NCBI GenBank assembly: GCA_016712535.1
Contig: JADJQW010000002.1
Coordinates: 1,860,001 to 1,924,000, forward strand
Origin: Flavobacteriales bacterium
Lineage (GTDB): Bacteria > Bacteroidota > Bacteroidia > Flavobacteriales_F > PHOS-HE28
Length of the DNA stretch: 64,000 nucleotides
Reading direction: 5' to 3'
The notes below the pieces were generated by a model. The model was not told where the DNA came from and did not search any database. It worked only from the letters and a program-made list of their open reading frames with translations. The translations under genes were made by a program, and so were the position numbers. Below, in pieces: positions 1 to 7,043 of this stretch; positions within the stretch are counted from its first letter, which is position 1, and each line of letters opens with the position of its first letter.

Positions 1-633
1 GCGGATGCCTTCATCGGCGTACGCGAGGAAGACCTCCACCACATCGCCCTTCACGCGGAAGTTGCCGCGACCAGGCTCAATGTCCTTGCGACTGTACAGC
101 GCCGAAACGAAGCGGTGGAGCAGCGCATTGCGGCTCACCTTCATGCCCTTGTTCAGCTCCACCACCGTGTGCTTGAACTCCGCTGGATTGCCAATGCCGT
201 AGATGCAGCTCACGCTGGCCACCACGATCACGTTGCGCCTTCCGCTCAGCAGCGCGCTCGATGCGCTGAGCCGGAGCTTCTCGATCTCTTCATTCACCGA
301 GAGGTCCTTCTCGATGTAGGTGTTGGTGGTGGGCAGGTAGGCCTCGGGCTGGTAGTAGTCGTAATAGCTCACGAAGTACTCCACGCGGTCGTTCGGGAAG
401 AAGTGCTTGAACTCGCCATAGAGCTGAGCGGCCAGCGTCTTGTTATGACTCAGGATCAGCGTGGGGCGATCGACCTGCGCGATCACGTTCGCCACGGTGA
501 AGGTCTTGCCCGATCCGGTGACGCCGAGCAGTGTCTGCGCCGGCACGCCATCGCGCAATCCTTCCACCAATTGCCGGATGGCCTCGGGCTGGTCGCCGGT
601 CGGGGTGAATTCTGATATGAGTTGGAAAGGCAT
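1..633 (-). CDS. uvrB: excinuclease ABC subunit B (UvrB), N-terminal third
   Basis: UvrB is the damage-verifying helicase-like subunit of UvrABC nucleotide excision repair in the cytoplasm. The 211 visible codons begin MPFQLISEFTPTGDQP and carry the Walker A motif GVTGSGKT at about residues 37-44, then SHNKTLAAQLYGEFK and the beta-hairpin region YFVSYYDYYQPEAY that clamps DNA. The gene runs off the left edge, so about two thirds of a normal 670-residue protein is missing from the window. The ATG at 633 is preceded 11 nt upstream by a TACCTTCG promoter-like box. The family assignment is certain; completeness cannot be judged. Confidence 0.96.
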   Translation of the reverse strand, partial: MPFQLISEFTPTGDQPEAIRQLVEGLRDGVPAQTLLGVTGSGKTFTVANVIAQVDRPTLILSHNKTLAAQLYGEFKHFFPNDRVEYFVSYYDYYQPEAYLPTTNTYIEKDLSVNEEIEKLRLSASSALLSGRRNVIVVASVSCIYGIGNPAEFKHTVVELNKGMKVSRNALLHRFVSALYSRKDIEPGRGNFRVKGDVVEVFLAYADEGIR

Positions 634-644
634 CGGAAGGGCCG

Positions 645-652
645 CGAAGGTA
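645..652 (-). promoter_or_regulatory. TACCTTCG promoter-like box before uvrB
   Basis: The minus strand reads TACCTTCG, a match to TANNTTYG (the Bacteroidota -7 element is TAnnTTTG), 11 nt before the uvrB ATG. No clear -33 TTTG was found at standard spacing. The same motif recurs before other first genes in the window. Confidence 0.5.
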
Positions 653-657
653 CCGGG

Positions 658-1476
658 CTAGTGGGCCTTCACGCGAGCGATGCAACGGAAGCCGAGCCAG
701 GGCTCCGGCTTGTCGTAAGGCTGCGACCAGCCTTGGGCGCATTGCCCAGCGGGTTCCATGAAGGACCCGCCCTTGGCAACGCCACGGGAGGCGGTCAGCT
801 CAGCCGCGTTACCTCGCAGGTTGTACAGCCCGAGCGCGTCCGGCGCGTATCCGGTGACAGGGGTGAGTTCTTTCCCAGGATGGACGAAGGCCCGGCGGCG
901 ACCCATCTTCAATTGGGCCTGGCATGGCGCGCAGTCGTAATTGAACAAGGGACAGATCCCGTTCGTGCTATCTGCTTCCGTGAGCAGCGCATCCATCTCG
1001 CGCGCCTTAGGGAGCTCGTAGATGACGGTGAACATGGTGTCTCCCTGCGCGCGAAGCATTTCGTTGTACCGATCGCCTCGCCAGGCGCAATAGTCAAGGG
1101 CTTGCTCGTAGCTGATGCCGGCGATGGGATAATGGGCGTAACCTTCAGCCTTGTGCCGCTGCGATCGTGCGCGCAGGCTGTCGGATCGAACGCCGATCCG
1201 GAAGCGGGTGAAGACCCCGAAGCTGCGGAAGCTCCGCGCTTCGCCGGAGGCGGGAGCGAACAGGTACGCATAGGGCAATTCCTTCAGCACGGTTGGATCC
1301 GGCGCAGTGCCATCGCCGTCGTGCATGAATTCCAGCCAATCCGCCACGCCGATCTCGAAGCGGTCCACGAAGATGCTGTCATTCAAGCGCACCATGCGAT
1401 GGATCTCGGAGGGCCCGCTGGGCTGTGCGATGGAACTGCTCGAACTGATGAGCAGGAGGATGACGGATGCGCGCAT
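658..1476 (-). CDS. secreted SUMF1/formylglycine-generating-enzyme-fold protein
   Basis: A 272-residue protein whose ATG at 1476 starts a hydrophobic signal peptide (MRASVILLLISSSSSIAQ). The body has the SUMF1/FGE-sulfatase fold pattern: FVDRFEIGVADW near the start, YPIAGISYEQALDYCAW in the middle, and an end with LYNLRGNAAELTAS, GVAKGGSF and LGFRCIARV. This fold is widespread in secreted Bacteroidota proteins, including GldK-type gliding lipoproteins, and most members are not sulfatase activators. No sulfatase gene lies nearby, so an enzymatic role is not supported. An overlapping plus-strand frame and the longer upstream minus-strand reading have no recognisable content. Confidence 0.8.
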   Translation of the reverse strand: MRASVILLLISSSSSIAQPSGPSEIHRMVRLNDSIFVDRFEIGVADWLEFMHDGDGTAPDPTVLKELPYAYLFAPASGEARSFRSFGVFTRFRIGVRSDSLRARSQRHKAEGYAHYPIAGISYEQALDYCAWRGDRYNEMLRAQGDTMFTVIYELPKAREMDALLTEADSTNGICPLFNYDCAPCQAQLKMGRRRAFVHPGKELTPVTGYAPDALGLYNLRGNAAELTASRGVAKGGSFMEPAGQCAQGWSQPYDKPEPWLGFRCIARVKAH

Positions 1477-1578
1477 GTCCTGGCCAACGCTGGGAGCGCC
1501 GCAATAGTACTGGCGCTGCTCGTCCCATGCCTGACGATTCGGCCCGCATGTGCCACCTTTGCGGCCTTTGCAAGAACC

Positions 1579-2118
1579 ATGAAACAAGTCGCACGGTCCC
1601 TGATCTTCTCCGCAAGCGCGGCCTTGGTTGGCTGCGGCCCAACGCAACAATCGAATACCCCTGCCGATGCCGCGGAAGCATCGGCTCCCAAGCTTAATGA
1701 GATGGTGGCCTTGCGAGCCGCCAATGGCCAGTACATCTGCGCGGATCAGGCCGAAGGGGTTGCGCGCTACGGAGCGCTGATGGCCAATCGCAGCAGCATC
1801 GGGGCCTGGGAGCAATTCGAGCTCGTGCCGATGGATAGCGGCCGTTTCGCATTGCGCGCGAGCAATGGCAAGCATGTCTGCTTCGAGCGTGAAGGCTTGC
1901 GCCAGGCAGTGGCCGACCGTGACAGCATCGGCGAGAAGGAGACCATCGAACTGGTTGAACTGCCGGAAGGCCGTGTTGCGCTGCGCACGCTCGAAGGGAT
2001 GCATCTGGCGGCGCAACTCGCCGAAGGCAATGCCTGCTACACCTGCCTCACGGCCGATCGCAAGGATGTCGGCGCATGGGAGGCCTTTGAGCTGATACGG
2101 CTTAACGAGACCCCTTAG
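1579..2118 (+). CDS. lipoprotein with fascin-like beta-trefoil repeats
   Basis: A 179-residue protein with a short hydrophobic leader ending in a lipobox (LVGC, about residues 16-19), predicting a lipid-anchored envelope protein. The rest has imperfect repeats of about 42 residues with the shared pattern VALRAANGQYICAD, FALRASNGKHVCFE and VALRTLEGMHLAAQ, each followed by an IGAWEQFELV-like segment. This pattern is typical of fascin/actin-crosslinking-type beta-trefoils, which often bind carbohydrate. ATG 1579 is chosen because it gives the lipoprotein signal. The gene is divergent from the preceding FGE-fold gene. The ligand is unknown. Confidence 0.75.
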   Translation: MKQVARSLIFSASAALVGCGPTQQSNTPADAAEASAPKLNEMVALRAANGQYICADQAEGVARYGALMANRSSIGAWEQFELVPMDSGRFALRASNGKHVCFEREGLRQAVADRDSIGEKETIELVELPEGRVALRTLEGMHLAAQLAEGNACYTCLTADRKDVGAWEAFELIRLNETP

Positions 2119-2135
2119 CGATCGCTCCGCCGCCG

Positions 2136-3188
2136 ATGTACGCGCTGCTCCGTCCACTGCTCTTCCTGCTCCCTCCGGAGCGCGCTCATCACCTCACCTT
2201 CCGGCTGCTGGGCATCGCATCGCGCATTCCCGGCATGCTCTCGCTCGTGGGGGGAGCCAAGCCGCCGCGTGCCGCGGCCACCGACGTGATGGGCTTGCGC
2301 TTTCCATCGCCTGTAGGCCTCGCAGCGGGCATGGACAAGGATGCGAGACATGTGGATGCCCTCGCGCGCATCGGCTTCGGCTTCATCGAGGTGGGCACGC
2401 TCACGCCCAAGCCACAGCCCGGCAATCCGCAGCCGCGGCTTTTCAGGCTGAAGAAGGACCGTGCGCTCATCAATCGCATGGGCTTCAACAACGGCGGCGT
2501 GCACGCGGCCGTGGAACGCTTGCGCAATCGGAGGCCAGGGATCATCGTCGGCGGGAACATCGGCAAGAACAAGGACACTCCGAATGATCGGGCCATCGAC
2601 GACTACATCGCCTGCTTCGATGCGCTCCATGACGCGGTGGACTACTTCGTGGTGAACGTGAGCAGCCCCAATACGCCCGGCTTGCGCGCGTTGCAGGAGA
2701 AAGGGCCCTTGCTGGAGATCCTCCGCGCGTTGAGGGAGAAGAGCATTCGACCTTCAACCAACACCTCCTCAACTCCTCAAGCTTCCAAACCGATCCTGCT
2801 CAAGATCGCCCCGGACCTCAGCGATGGCCAATTGGACGATATCGTGGCAGTAGTGAAGGAGAGCGGCATCGCGGGCGTGATCGCCACCAACACCACGATC
2901 GAGCGATCAGGGCTTCACGCGACGCAAGTTGAACTGGAGTCCGTTGGCGCAGGAGGCTTGAGCGGAGCACCGGTTCGGGCGCGAAGCACGGAGGTGATCA
3001 CCTGCTTGCGCGAGCGCCTGCCGAGGCCCACCGTCATCATCGGCGTGGGCGGCATCGATTCATGGGAGGCGGCGATGGAGAAATTGGAGGCGGGCGCCGA
3101 TCTGGTGCAGGTGTACACCGGCCTGGTGTATGAAGGGCCTTCGCTGGTGAAGCGGATCAATCGATCTTTCGCGGCATGGAAGCGGTGA
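2136..3188 (+). CDS. pyrD: dihydroorotate dehydrogenase (quinone), class 2
   Basis: PyrD oxidises dihydroorotate to orotate in pyrimidine synthesis and passes electrons to membrane quinone. The 350-residue protein has the class 2 N-terminal hydrophobic helix (LLRPLLFLLPPERAHH), the FMN-site segments GLAAGMDKD and NRMGFNNGG, the class 2 catalytic-serine motif NVSSPNTPGLR, and C-terminal phosphate-binding IGVGGI. About residues 206-220 (RPSTNTSSTPQASKP) lie just before the conserved KPILLKIAPDLS strand. They look like an extra low-complexity insert encoded by a TCAA/CAACC-rich tract at about 2745-2791. The 3' end overlaps the HMG-CoA lyase gene by 13 bp. Confidence 0.95.
   Translation: MYALLRPLLFLLPPERAHHLTFRLLGIASRIPGMLSLVGGAKPPRAAATDVMGLRFPSPVGLAAGMDKDARHVDALARIGFGFIEVGTLTPKPQPGNPQPRLFRLKKDRALINRMGFNNGGVHAAVERLRNRRPGIIVGGNIGKNKDTPNDRAIDDYIACFDALHDAVDYFVVNVSSPNTPGLRALQEKGPLLEILRALREKSIRPSTNTSSTPQASKPILLKIAPDLSDGQLDDIVAVVKESGIAGVIATNTTIERSGLHATQVELESVGAGGLSGAPVRARSTEVITCLRERLPRPTVIIGVGGIDSWEAAMEKLEAGADLVQVYTGLVYEGPSLVKRINRSFAAWKR
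2745..2791 (+). repeat. CAACC/TCAA low-complexity tract inside pyrD
   Basis: A G-poor stretch built from CTTCAACC, CCTCAA and CTTCCAAA words interrupts otherwise G+C-balanced coding sequence. It keeps the frame and encodes a Ser/Thr/Pro-rich loop. Similar tracts occur at about 4035-4091, 10311-10362, 20001-20033 and 50960-51005, and in complement at about 36350-36366. Confidence 0.55.
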
Positions 3189-4033
3189 AACTCATCGAAT
3201 GCCCGCGCGACGCCATGCAAGGCATCGTGCCCTTCATTCCCACGGAGGTGAAGGTGCGCTACCTGAATGAGCTGCTCAAGGTGGGCTTTGATACCATCGA
3301 CATCGGGAGCTTCGTGAGCCCGAAGGCCATTCCGCAATTGGCCGATACCGGCGAGGTGCTTTCCCGGATCGACATGAGCGGATCGAACAGCAAGCTGCTC
3401 GTGATCGTGGCCAACGAGCGCGGCGCGGAGGAGGCGGTGAAACAGGCGAGCGTCACCTGTCTCGGCTACCCGTTCAGCATCAGCGAGACCTTCCAGCAGC
3501 GCAACACGAACACGAGCATCGAAGGGAGCTGGGGCCGCATCGCGCGCATCGCGGAGATCACGCGCGCGGCTGGGAAGGAACTGGTGGTGTACATCAGCAT
3601 GGCCTTCGGGAATCCGTACGGCGATCCGTGGAACGCCGAGGTCGCACTGCACTGGGTCGATCGGCTGGTGAACGAGCTGGGCGTGCGCATCATCGCTCTC
3701 AGCGATACCGTTGGCGTGGCGCGGCCCGGTGATATCTCCACGATGTTCTCCGCCCTCATCCCTGCACTGCCGGCCGTGGAGTTCGGCGCGCACCTGCACT
3801 GCACGCCGGACAATTGGAAGCAGAAGACCGATGCCGCTTGGGATGCCGGTTGCCGCCGCTTCGATGGCGCCATCAAAGGCTATGGCGGCTGCCCGATGGC
3901 CGAGGATGAACTCGTGGGCAACCTGCAGATGGAGCTTTTCGCTCGGAGCCTGGAAGAGCGCGGAGTGAGCACTGGGCTCAACCTCCAGCAGTTGGATCGA
4001 TGCGTGGCAGAGGCGGCGAGGGTGTTCCCGTGA
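3176..4033 (+). CDS. hydroxymethylglutaryl-CoA lyase
   Basis: A DRE-TIM/HMGL-type aldolase-fold enzyme expected to cleave 3-hydroxy-3-methylglutaryl-CoA to acetoacetate and acetyl-CoA in leucine catabolism. The 285-residue protein has the N-terminal catalytic-arginine motif (IECPRDAMQG), the barrel segment DTIDIGSFVSP, the metal-binding HxH segment AHLHCTPDNW and the family signature region GAIKGYGGCPMAEDELVGN, which carries the catalytic cysteine. Its length fits the family. The start overlaps the end of pyrD by 13 bp, so translation is probably coupled although the pathways are unrelated. Another HMGL-like lyase activity cannot be excluded. Confidence 0.9.
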   Translation: MEAVKLIECPRDAMQGIVPFIPTEVKVRYLNELLKVGFDTIDIGSFVSPKAIPQLADTGEVLSRIDMSGSNSKLLVIVANERGAEEAVKQASVTCLGYPFSISETFQQRNTNTSIEGSWGRIARIAEITRAAGKELVVYISMAFGNPYGDPWNAEVALHWVDRLVNELGVRIIALSDTVGVARPGDISTMFSALIPALPAVEFGAHLHCTPDNWKQKTDAAWDAGCRRFDGAIKGYGGCPMAEDELVGNLQMELFARSLEERGVSTGLNLQQLDRCVAEAARVFP

Positions 4034-4034
4034 T

Positions 4035-4091
4035 CGGCCAACCCCCAACCGGCCTCGCAATCAACCCTCAGCCCATTCAACCACGGGTCAA
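4035..4091 (+). repeat. CAACC-rich tract between convergent genes
   Basis: The spacer after the lyase gene, running into the 3' end of the phosphoesterase gene, is made of words such as CCAACCCCCAACC, ATCAACCCTCA and CATTCAACC. It resembles the tracts in pyrD and before obgE. No terminator hairpin is obvious. Confidence 0.5.
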
Positions 4092-5330
4092 CTCAAGCAC
4101 CGTGATCTCCGGCGGCATGCCCACGCGACCAGGGAAGCCGATGAAGCCGAAGCCGCGATTCACGTAGAGCTGCTGATCGCCCTCGGCATAGAGGCCCGCC
4201 CAGTGCTTGTACACCCATTGCGCAGGGCTATAGGTGGTGCTGCCGAGCTTCACGCCCAGTTGCGCGCCATGCGTGTGGCCGCTCAGCGTGAGGTCGATGC
4301 CCGTGCCCTGCACCTGGTGCTCCCAGTGCGTGGGGTCGTGGCTCATGAGGATGCGATAGGCGAAGCTCTCGCTGCCGCGCACCGTCTTCTGCAAGTCACC
4401 GTACTGCTGGAAGCGGTGCCCCCAGTTCTGCACGCCCAGCAGCCCGATGCGCTCGCCATCGCGCTCCAAGGGCAAGTGCTCATCGAGCAGCAGCCGGAAG
4501 CCCATCTCGGCATGGATGCGCTTGAGCTTCTCGAGGTTCTTGGCCTTCAGCTCAGGGCTATCCCACTTCGGATAATCGCTGTAGTCGTGGTTGCCGAGGA
4601 TGGAGAACTTGCCGAGCGGCGCCTGCATCCGCGCCAACTCAGCGATGAACGGCTCGGCTTCCTCTGCGAAGTCGTTCACCAGATCGCCGGTGAAGAGGAT
4701 CAGGTTTGGCCCCTCGGCCATGATCAGGTCAACGCCTTTGCGCACCACGCTCAGGTCGCCGCCGTAGCTGCCCAAGTGCATGTCGCTGATCTGCACAACG
4801 CGCAGGCCGTTGAAGGCCTCGGGCAGTTTGCTGCTCCTTACGGGTACGCGCGCCAGGTTGAAGTTGCGCCGTCCCTTGGTGACGCCGTAGAGCACGCCTG
4901 CGAAGGGCACCACTGAGACGATAAGGCCCAGTTGGCTCAGGAAGCGAGCGCGGTCGATGCCTTCGCCGGCGGCATCCACGGGCCCGGGCGTGAGCTTGTC
5001 CCAGCCCCAGCGCACCAGATGCAGCAGGTCGTCGAGGCCATGGAAGACCACCATGACGATCTTGGGCAGGAAGAAGAGCAGGAAGAGCGCCACCATGCTG
5101 AACGCGAAGCTGTGGTCTCGGCGCGCCTCGGGGTCGCGGAAGTTGAAGCCCACGTACACGATCATGCCCAGCAGGCCGATGCTGATGACCCAGTAGAGGA
5201 AGCGGAAAATGCGCCGCAACGCCACGCTGTGATTCGCGAGCGCGGTATTCACACCTTTGTAGGCATACAGGTCGATGGCGATGAGCACCACCAGGAAGAT
5301 CATGAAGTTGCGGAGCGCGGCGGGGGACAT
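4077..5330 (-). CDS. membrane-anchored metallophosphoesterase (YkuE/YaeI-like)
   Basis: A 417-residue protein. The first about 165 residues hold four hydrophobic segments (for example NFMIFLVVLIAIDLYAY and FLYWVISIGLLGMIVYV). The C-terminal half is a calcineurin-like phosphoesterase with the metal-ligand series ISDMHLGSYGG, LFTGDLVND, LGNHDYSDYP, MSHDPTHW and SGHTHGAQLG. Family members act on phosphodiesters or lipid-linked phosphates such as UDP-diacylglucosamine; the substrate here is unknown. The ATG follows a TACCTTCG box by only 4 nt. The gene converges with the HMG-CoA lyase gene. Confidence 0.9.
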   Translation of the reverse strand: MSPAALRNFMIFLVVLIAIDLYAYKGVNTALANHSVALRRIFRFLYWVISIGLLGMIVYVGFNFRDPEARRDHSFAFSMVALFLLFFLPKIVMVVFHGLDDLLHLVRWGWDKLTPGPVDAAGEGIDRARFLSQLGLIVSVVPFAGVLYGVTKGRRNFNLARVPVRSSKLPEAFNGLRVVQISDMHLGSYGGDLSVVRKGVDLIMAEGPNLILFTGDLVNDFAEEAEPFIAELARMQAPLGKFSILGNHDYSDYPKWDSPELKAKNLEKLKRIHAEMGFRLLLDEHLPLERDGERIGLLGVQNWGHRFQQYGDLQKTVRGSESFAYRILMSHDPTHWEHQVQGTGIDLTLSGHTHGAQLGVKLGSTTYSPAQWVYKHWAGLYAEGDQQLYVNRGFGFIGFPGRVGMPPEITVLELTRG

Positions 5331-5334
5331 GGGG

Positions 5335-5342
5335 CGAAGGTA
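5335..5342 (-). promoter_or_regulatory. TACCTTCG box 4 nt before the phosphoesterase start
   Basis: The minus strand reads TACCTTCGCCCC followed directly by ATG. If this is a sigma-type -7 element, the transcript would begin at or next to the start codon (a leaderless mRNA). The glycosyltransferase gene starting at 6977 has nearly the same arrangement. Confidence 0.5.
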
Positions 5343-5369
5343 CCGGGGTGGAGGGGCGGAGCTTGATGC

Positions 5370-6977
5370 TCAGCGTCGTTGATACACATCGCCCCAGGCC
5401 GGGCCGGACCTGAAACTGGCAATCCGGATGAAGCCGGCGTCCTTGAGTTCATCGCTCAGCTCCTTCCTGGATTGATAATCGACGAAGGCGTATTCCACTT
5501 CAGGCATGGGCCCTGGCCCACAGCCGCTGAACACCGGAGAGCCATCGAGGTAACCTGCCTCCGGATGATTCATGTAGTACGAGTCCGTGAAAGAAGCCAT
5601 GATGCGAGCGTCGTGCATGCCTTTCTGGTCGCAGAATCCGATGCGTTGCTTGTGCATCGATATGGCATCGCGGTAGTTCAATCGCGTATCACCGATATGA
5701 CCATCGGTGCCGAGTGATGCGGGCATGGTGGCCGCCATGACCGCAGACACGGCCGGAAGCGCCCAAGCCCTGCCCGAGAGGCCTGAAGCATGCAAGCTCG
5801 CCAGCACGCCCATCACAAGGAATGGATGGATGGGCAACAGGTACCGGGGCGTGAAGAAGTTCAAGGAGGTGAATGCCCAAAGCCCGATGCAAAGGATGCC
5901 GAACAGGAAAACCGGAACATGAAGCTGGCATTCAGTCCGGCGGATGAGCAGCGAAAGCGATCCGATGCCGATCGCCAAGGCGATGAGGACAGCAGGCAAT
6001 TGGATGCTCGCGGGCACCGGCCAGCGGCCCCAGAGCATCTTGATCGCGGCGGTGAACGCAAGCGCGGACAAGATGCTCAGTGCAGCACCGCGGCGGATCA
6101 GGAGGCATGGAGCCGCCACGCAACCAGCTAGCGTCAGGTACTGGAGGCCTTCCGTCTCGAATGCGTTGGTGAATGCCAGCTTGGCCTTGAAAGCAATGTC
6201 CAGCCTTGACCGGGTGATCATCTCCAGATGTTCCGGGAAGAAGAACCATCCGGATTCCCACCATTGCAGCAGGTAGTAGGATCCAGCAATCCCAACGGGT
6301 AGCAAGAGCAGCGCCCACCATCGGAGCCAAGCCCTGGATCCTGGCCAGTTGCCGCCGTAGAAGCGCGACAACGCATGCGTCATGGCCACGGCGATCACCA
6401 GCACCACGGCAGTTTCCTTTGTCCAGAGCGCGAGCGTGCAAGTGAGGAGATAGAGCCAAGGGATCCGTGCGAGATAGGCCGTTGCAGCAAGCGTCATGAG
6501 CAGCGCCAGCGTCACCTCAGGAAGCAGCAGGCCGCTTTGGGCAAGCAGCATCTCGCTCGCCGCGACAAGCACCGCCGCACAGGCGCCCATCCATTCACCT
6601 CCCAAGCGCGCCCCCAGCCAATAAGTGGAAAGCAGGAGCAGGATGGAAACGCAAAGAGCAAGGCTGTGCATCGCAGCGAAGGAGTCGCCGAATGCGCTCA
6701 TCCACAGTGCTCCGAGTGCATGGAAGAAGAGTGGATGCCCGCGTGAGAGTTCAGGCGGAATCGCCCATGGCAAGAAGCTGATGCCGTTCTCGTGCATGGC
6801 CTTCACCGCAGGGGCGTACACCCATGCCTCATCCCAGTAATAGGGCAGGCCCGAATACGGCAGCTTGAGGAGGATGAAGGCGAGCGCAACGAGCAGGAGA
6901 ATCGCCCGTGGAATCCATGCTCCGCGCAGCGCAACCGCTCTTCTTGCGGGTGCGGATGGCTGCGGCGCTGAGTGCAT
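5370..6977 (-). CDS. GT39-type polytopic membrane glycosyltransferase
   Basis: A 535-residue integral membrane protein with about ten to twelve hydrophobic segments. The first periplasmic loop carries the acidic motif LPYYWDEAWVYAPA, placed like the catalytic Asp-Glu of PMT/ArnT/GT39 polyprenyl-phosphate-sugar transferases. The C-terminal about 110 residues are soluble and presumably periplasmic. Such enzymes move sugars from lipid-linked donors to lipids or proteins; donor and acceptor are unknown here. ATG 6977 was chosen over an upstream in-frame extension because it directly precedes the first hydrophobic helix and follows a TACTTTCG box by 4 nt. The upstream extension encodes nothing recognisable and would read through the divergent gene. 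Confidence 0.85.
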   Translation of the reverse strand: MHSAPQPSAPARRAVALRGAWIPRAILLLVALAFILLKLPYSGLPYYWDEAWVYAPAVKAMHENGISFLPWAIPPELSRGHPLFFHALGALWMSAFGDSFAAMHSLALCVSILLLLSTYWLGARLGGEWMGACAAVLVAASEMLLAQSGLLLPEVTLALLMTLAATAYLARIPWLYLLTCTLALWTKETAVVLVIAVAMTHALSRFYGGNWPGSRAWLRWWALLLLPVGIAGSYYLLQWWESGWFFFPEHLEMITRSRLDIAFKAKLAFTNAFETEGLQYLTLAGCVAAPCLLIRRGAALSILSALAFTAAIKMLWGRWPVPASIQLPAVLIALAIGIGSLSLLIRRTECQLHVPVFLFGILCIGLWAFTSLNFFTPRYLLPIHPFLVMGVLASLHASGLSGRAWALPAVSAVMAATMPASLGTDGHIGDTRLNYRDAISMHKQRIGFCDQKGMHDARIMASFTDSYYMNHPEAGYLDGSPVFSGCGPGPMPEVEYAFVDYQSRKELSDELKDAGFIRIASFRSGPAWGDVYQRR

Positions 6978-6981
6978 GGGG

Positions 6982-6989
6982 CGAAAGTA
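6982..6989 (-). promoter_or_regulatory. TACTTTCG box before the GT39 gene
   Basis: The minus strand reads TACTTTCGCCCC then ATG, leaving 4 nt between box and start codon. It is one of two opposed boxes in the 66-bp gap between the genes starting at 6977 and 7044. Confidence 0.5.
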
Positions 6990-7027
6990 GCGGGCGGGCT
7001 TTGGCGGCGAATCAACGGTCACGACGG

Positions 7028-7035
7028 TAATTTCG
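7028..7035 (+). promoter_or_regulatory. TAATTTCG box before the T9SS protein gene
   Basis: TAATTTCG lies 8 nt before ATG 7044 on the plus strand, in the same short divergent spacer as the minus-strand box at 6982-6989. Confidence 0.45.
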
Positions 7036-7043
7036 CGTTCCTC

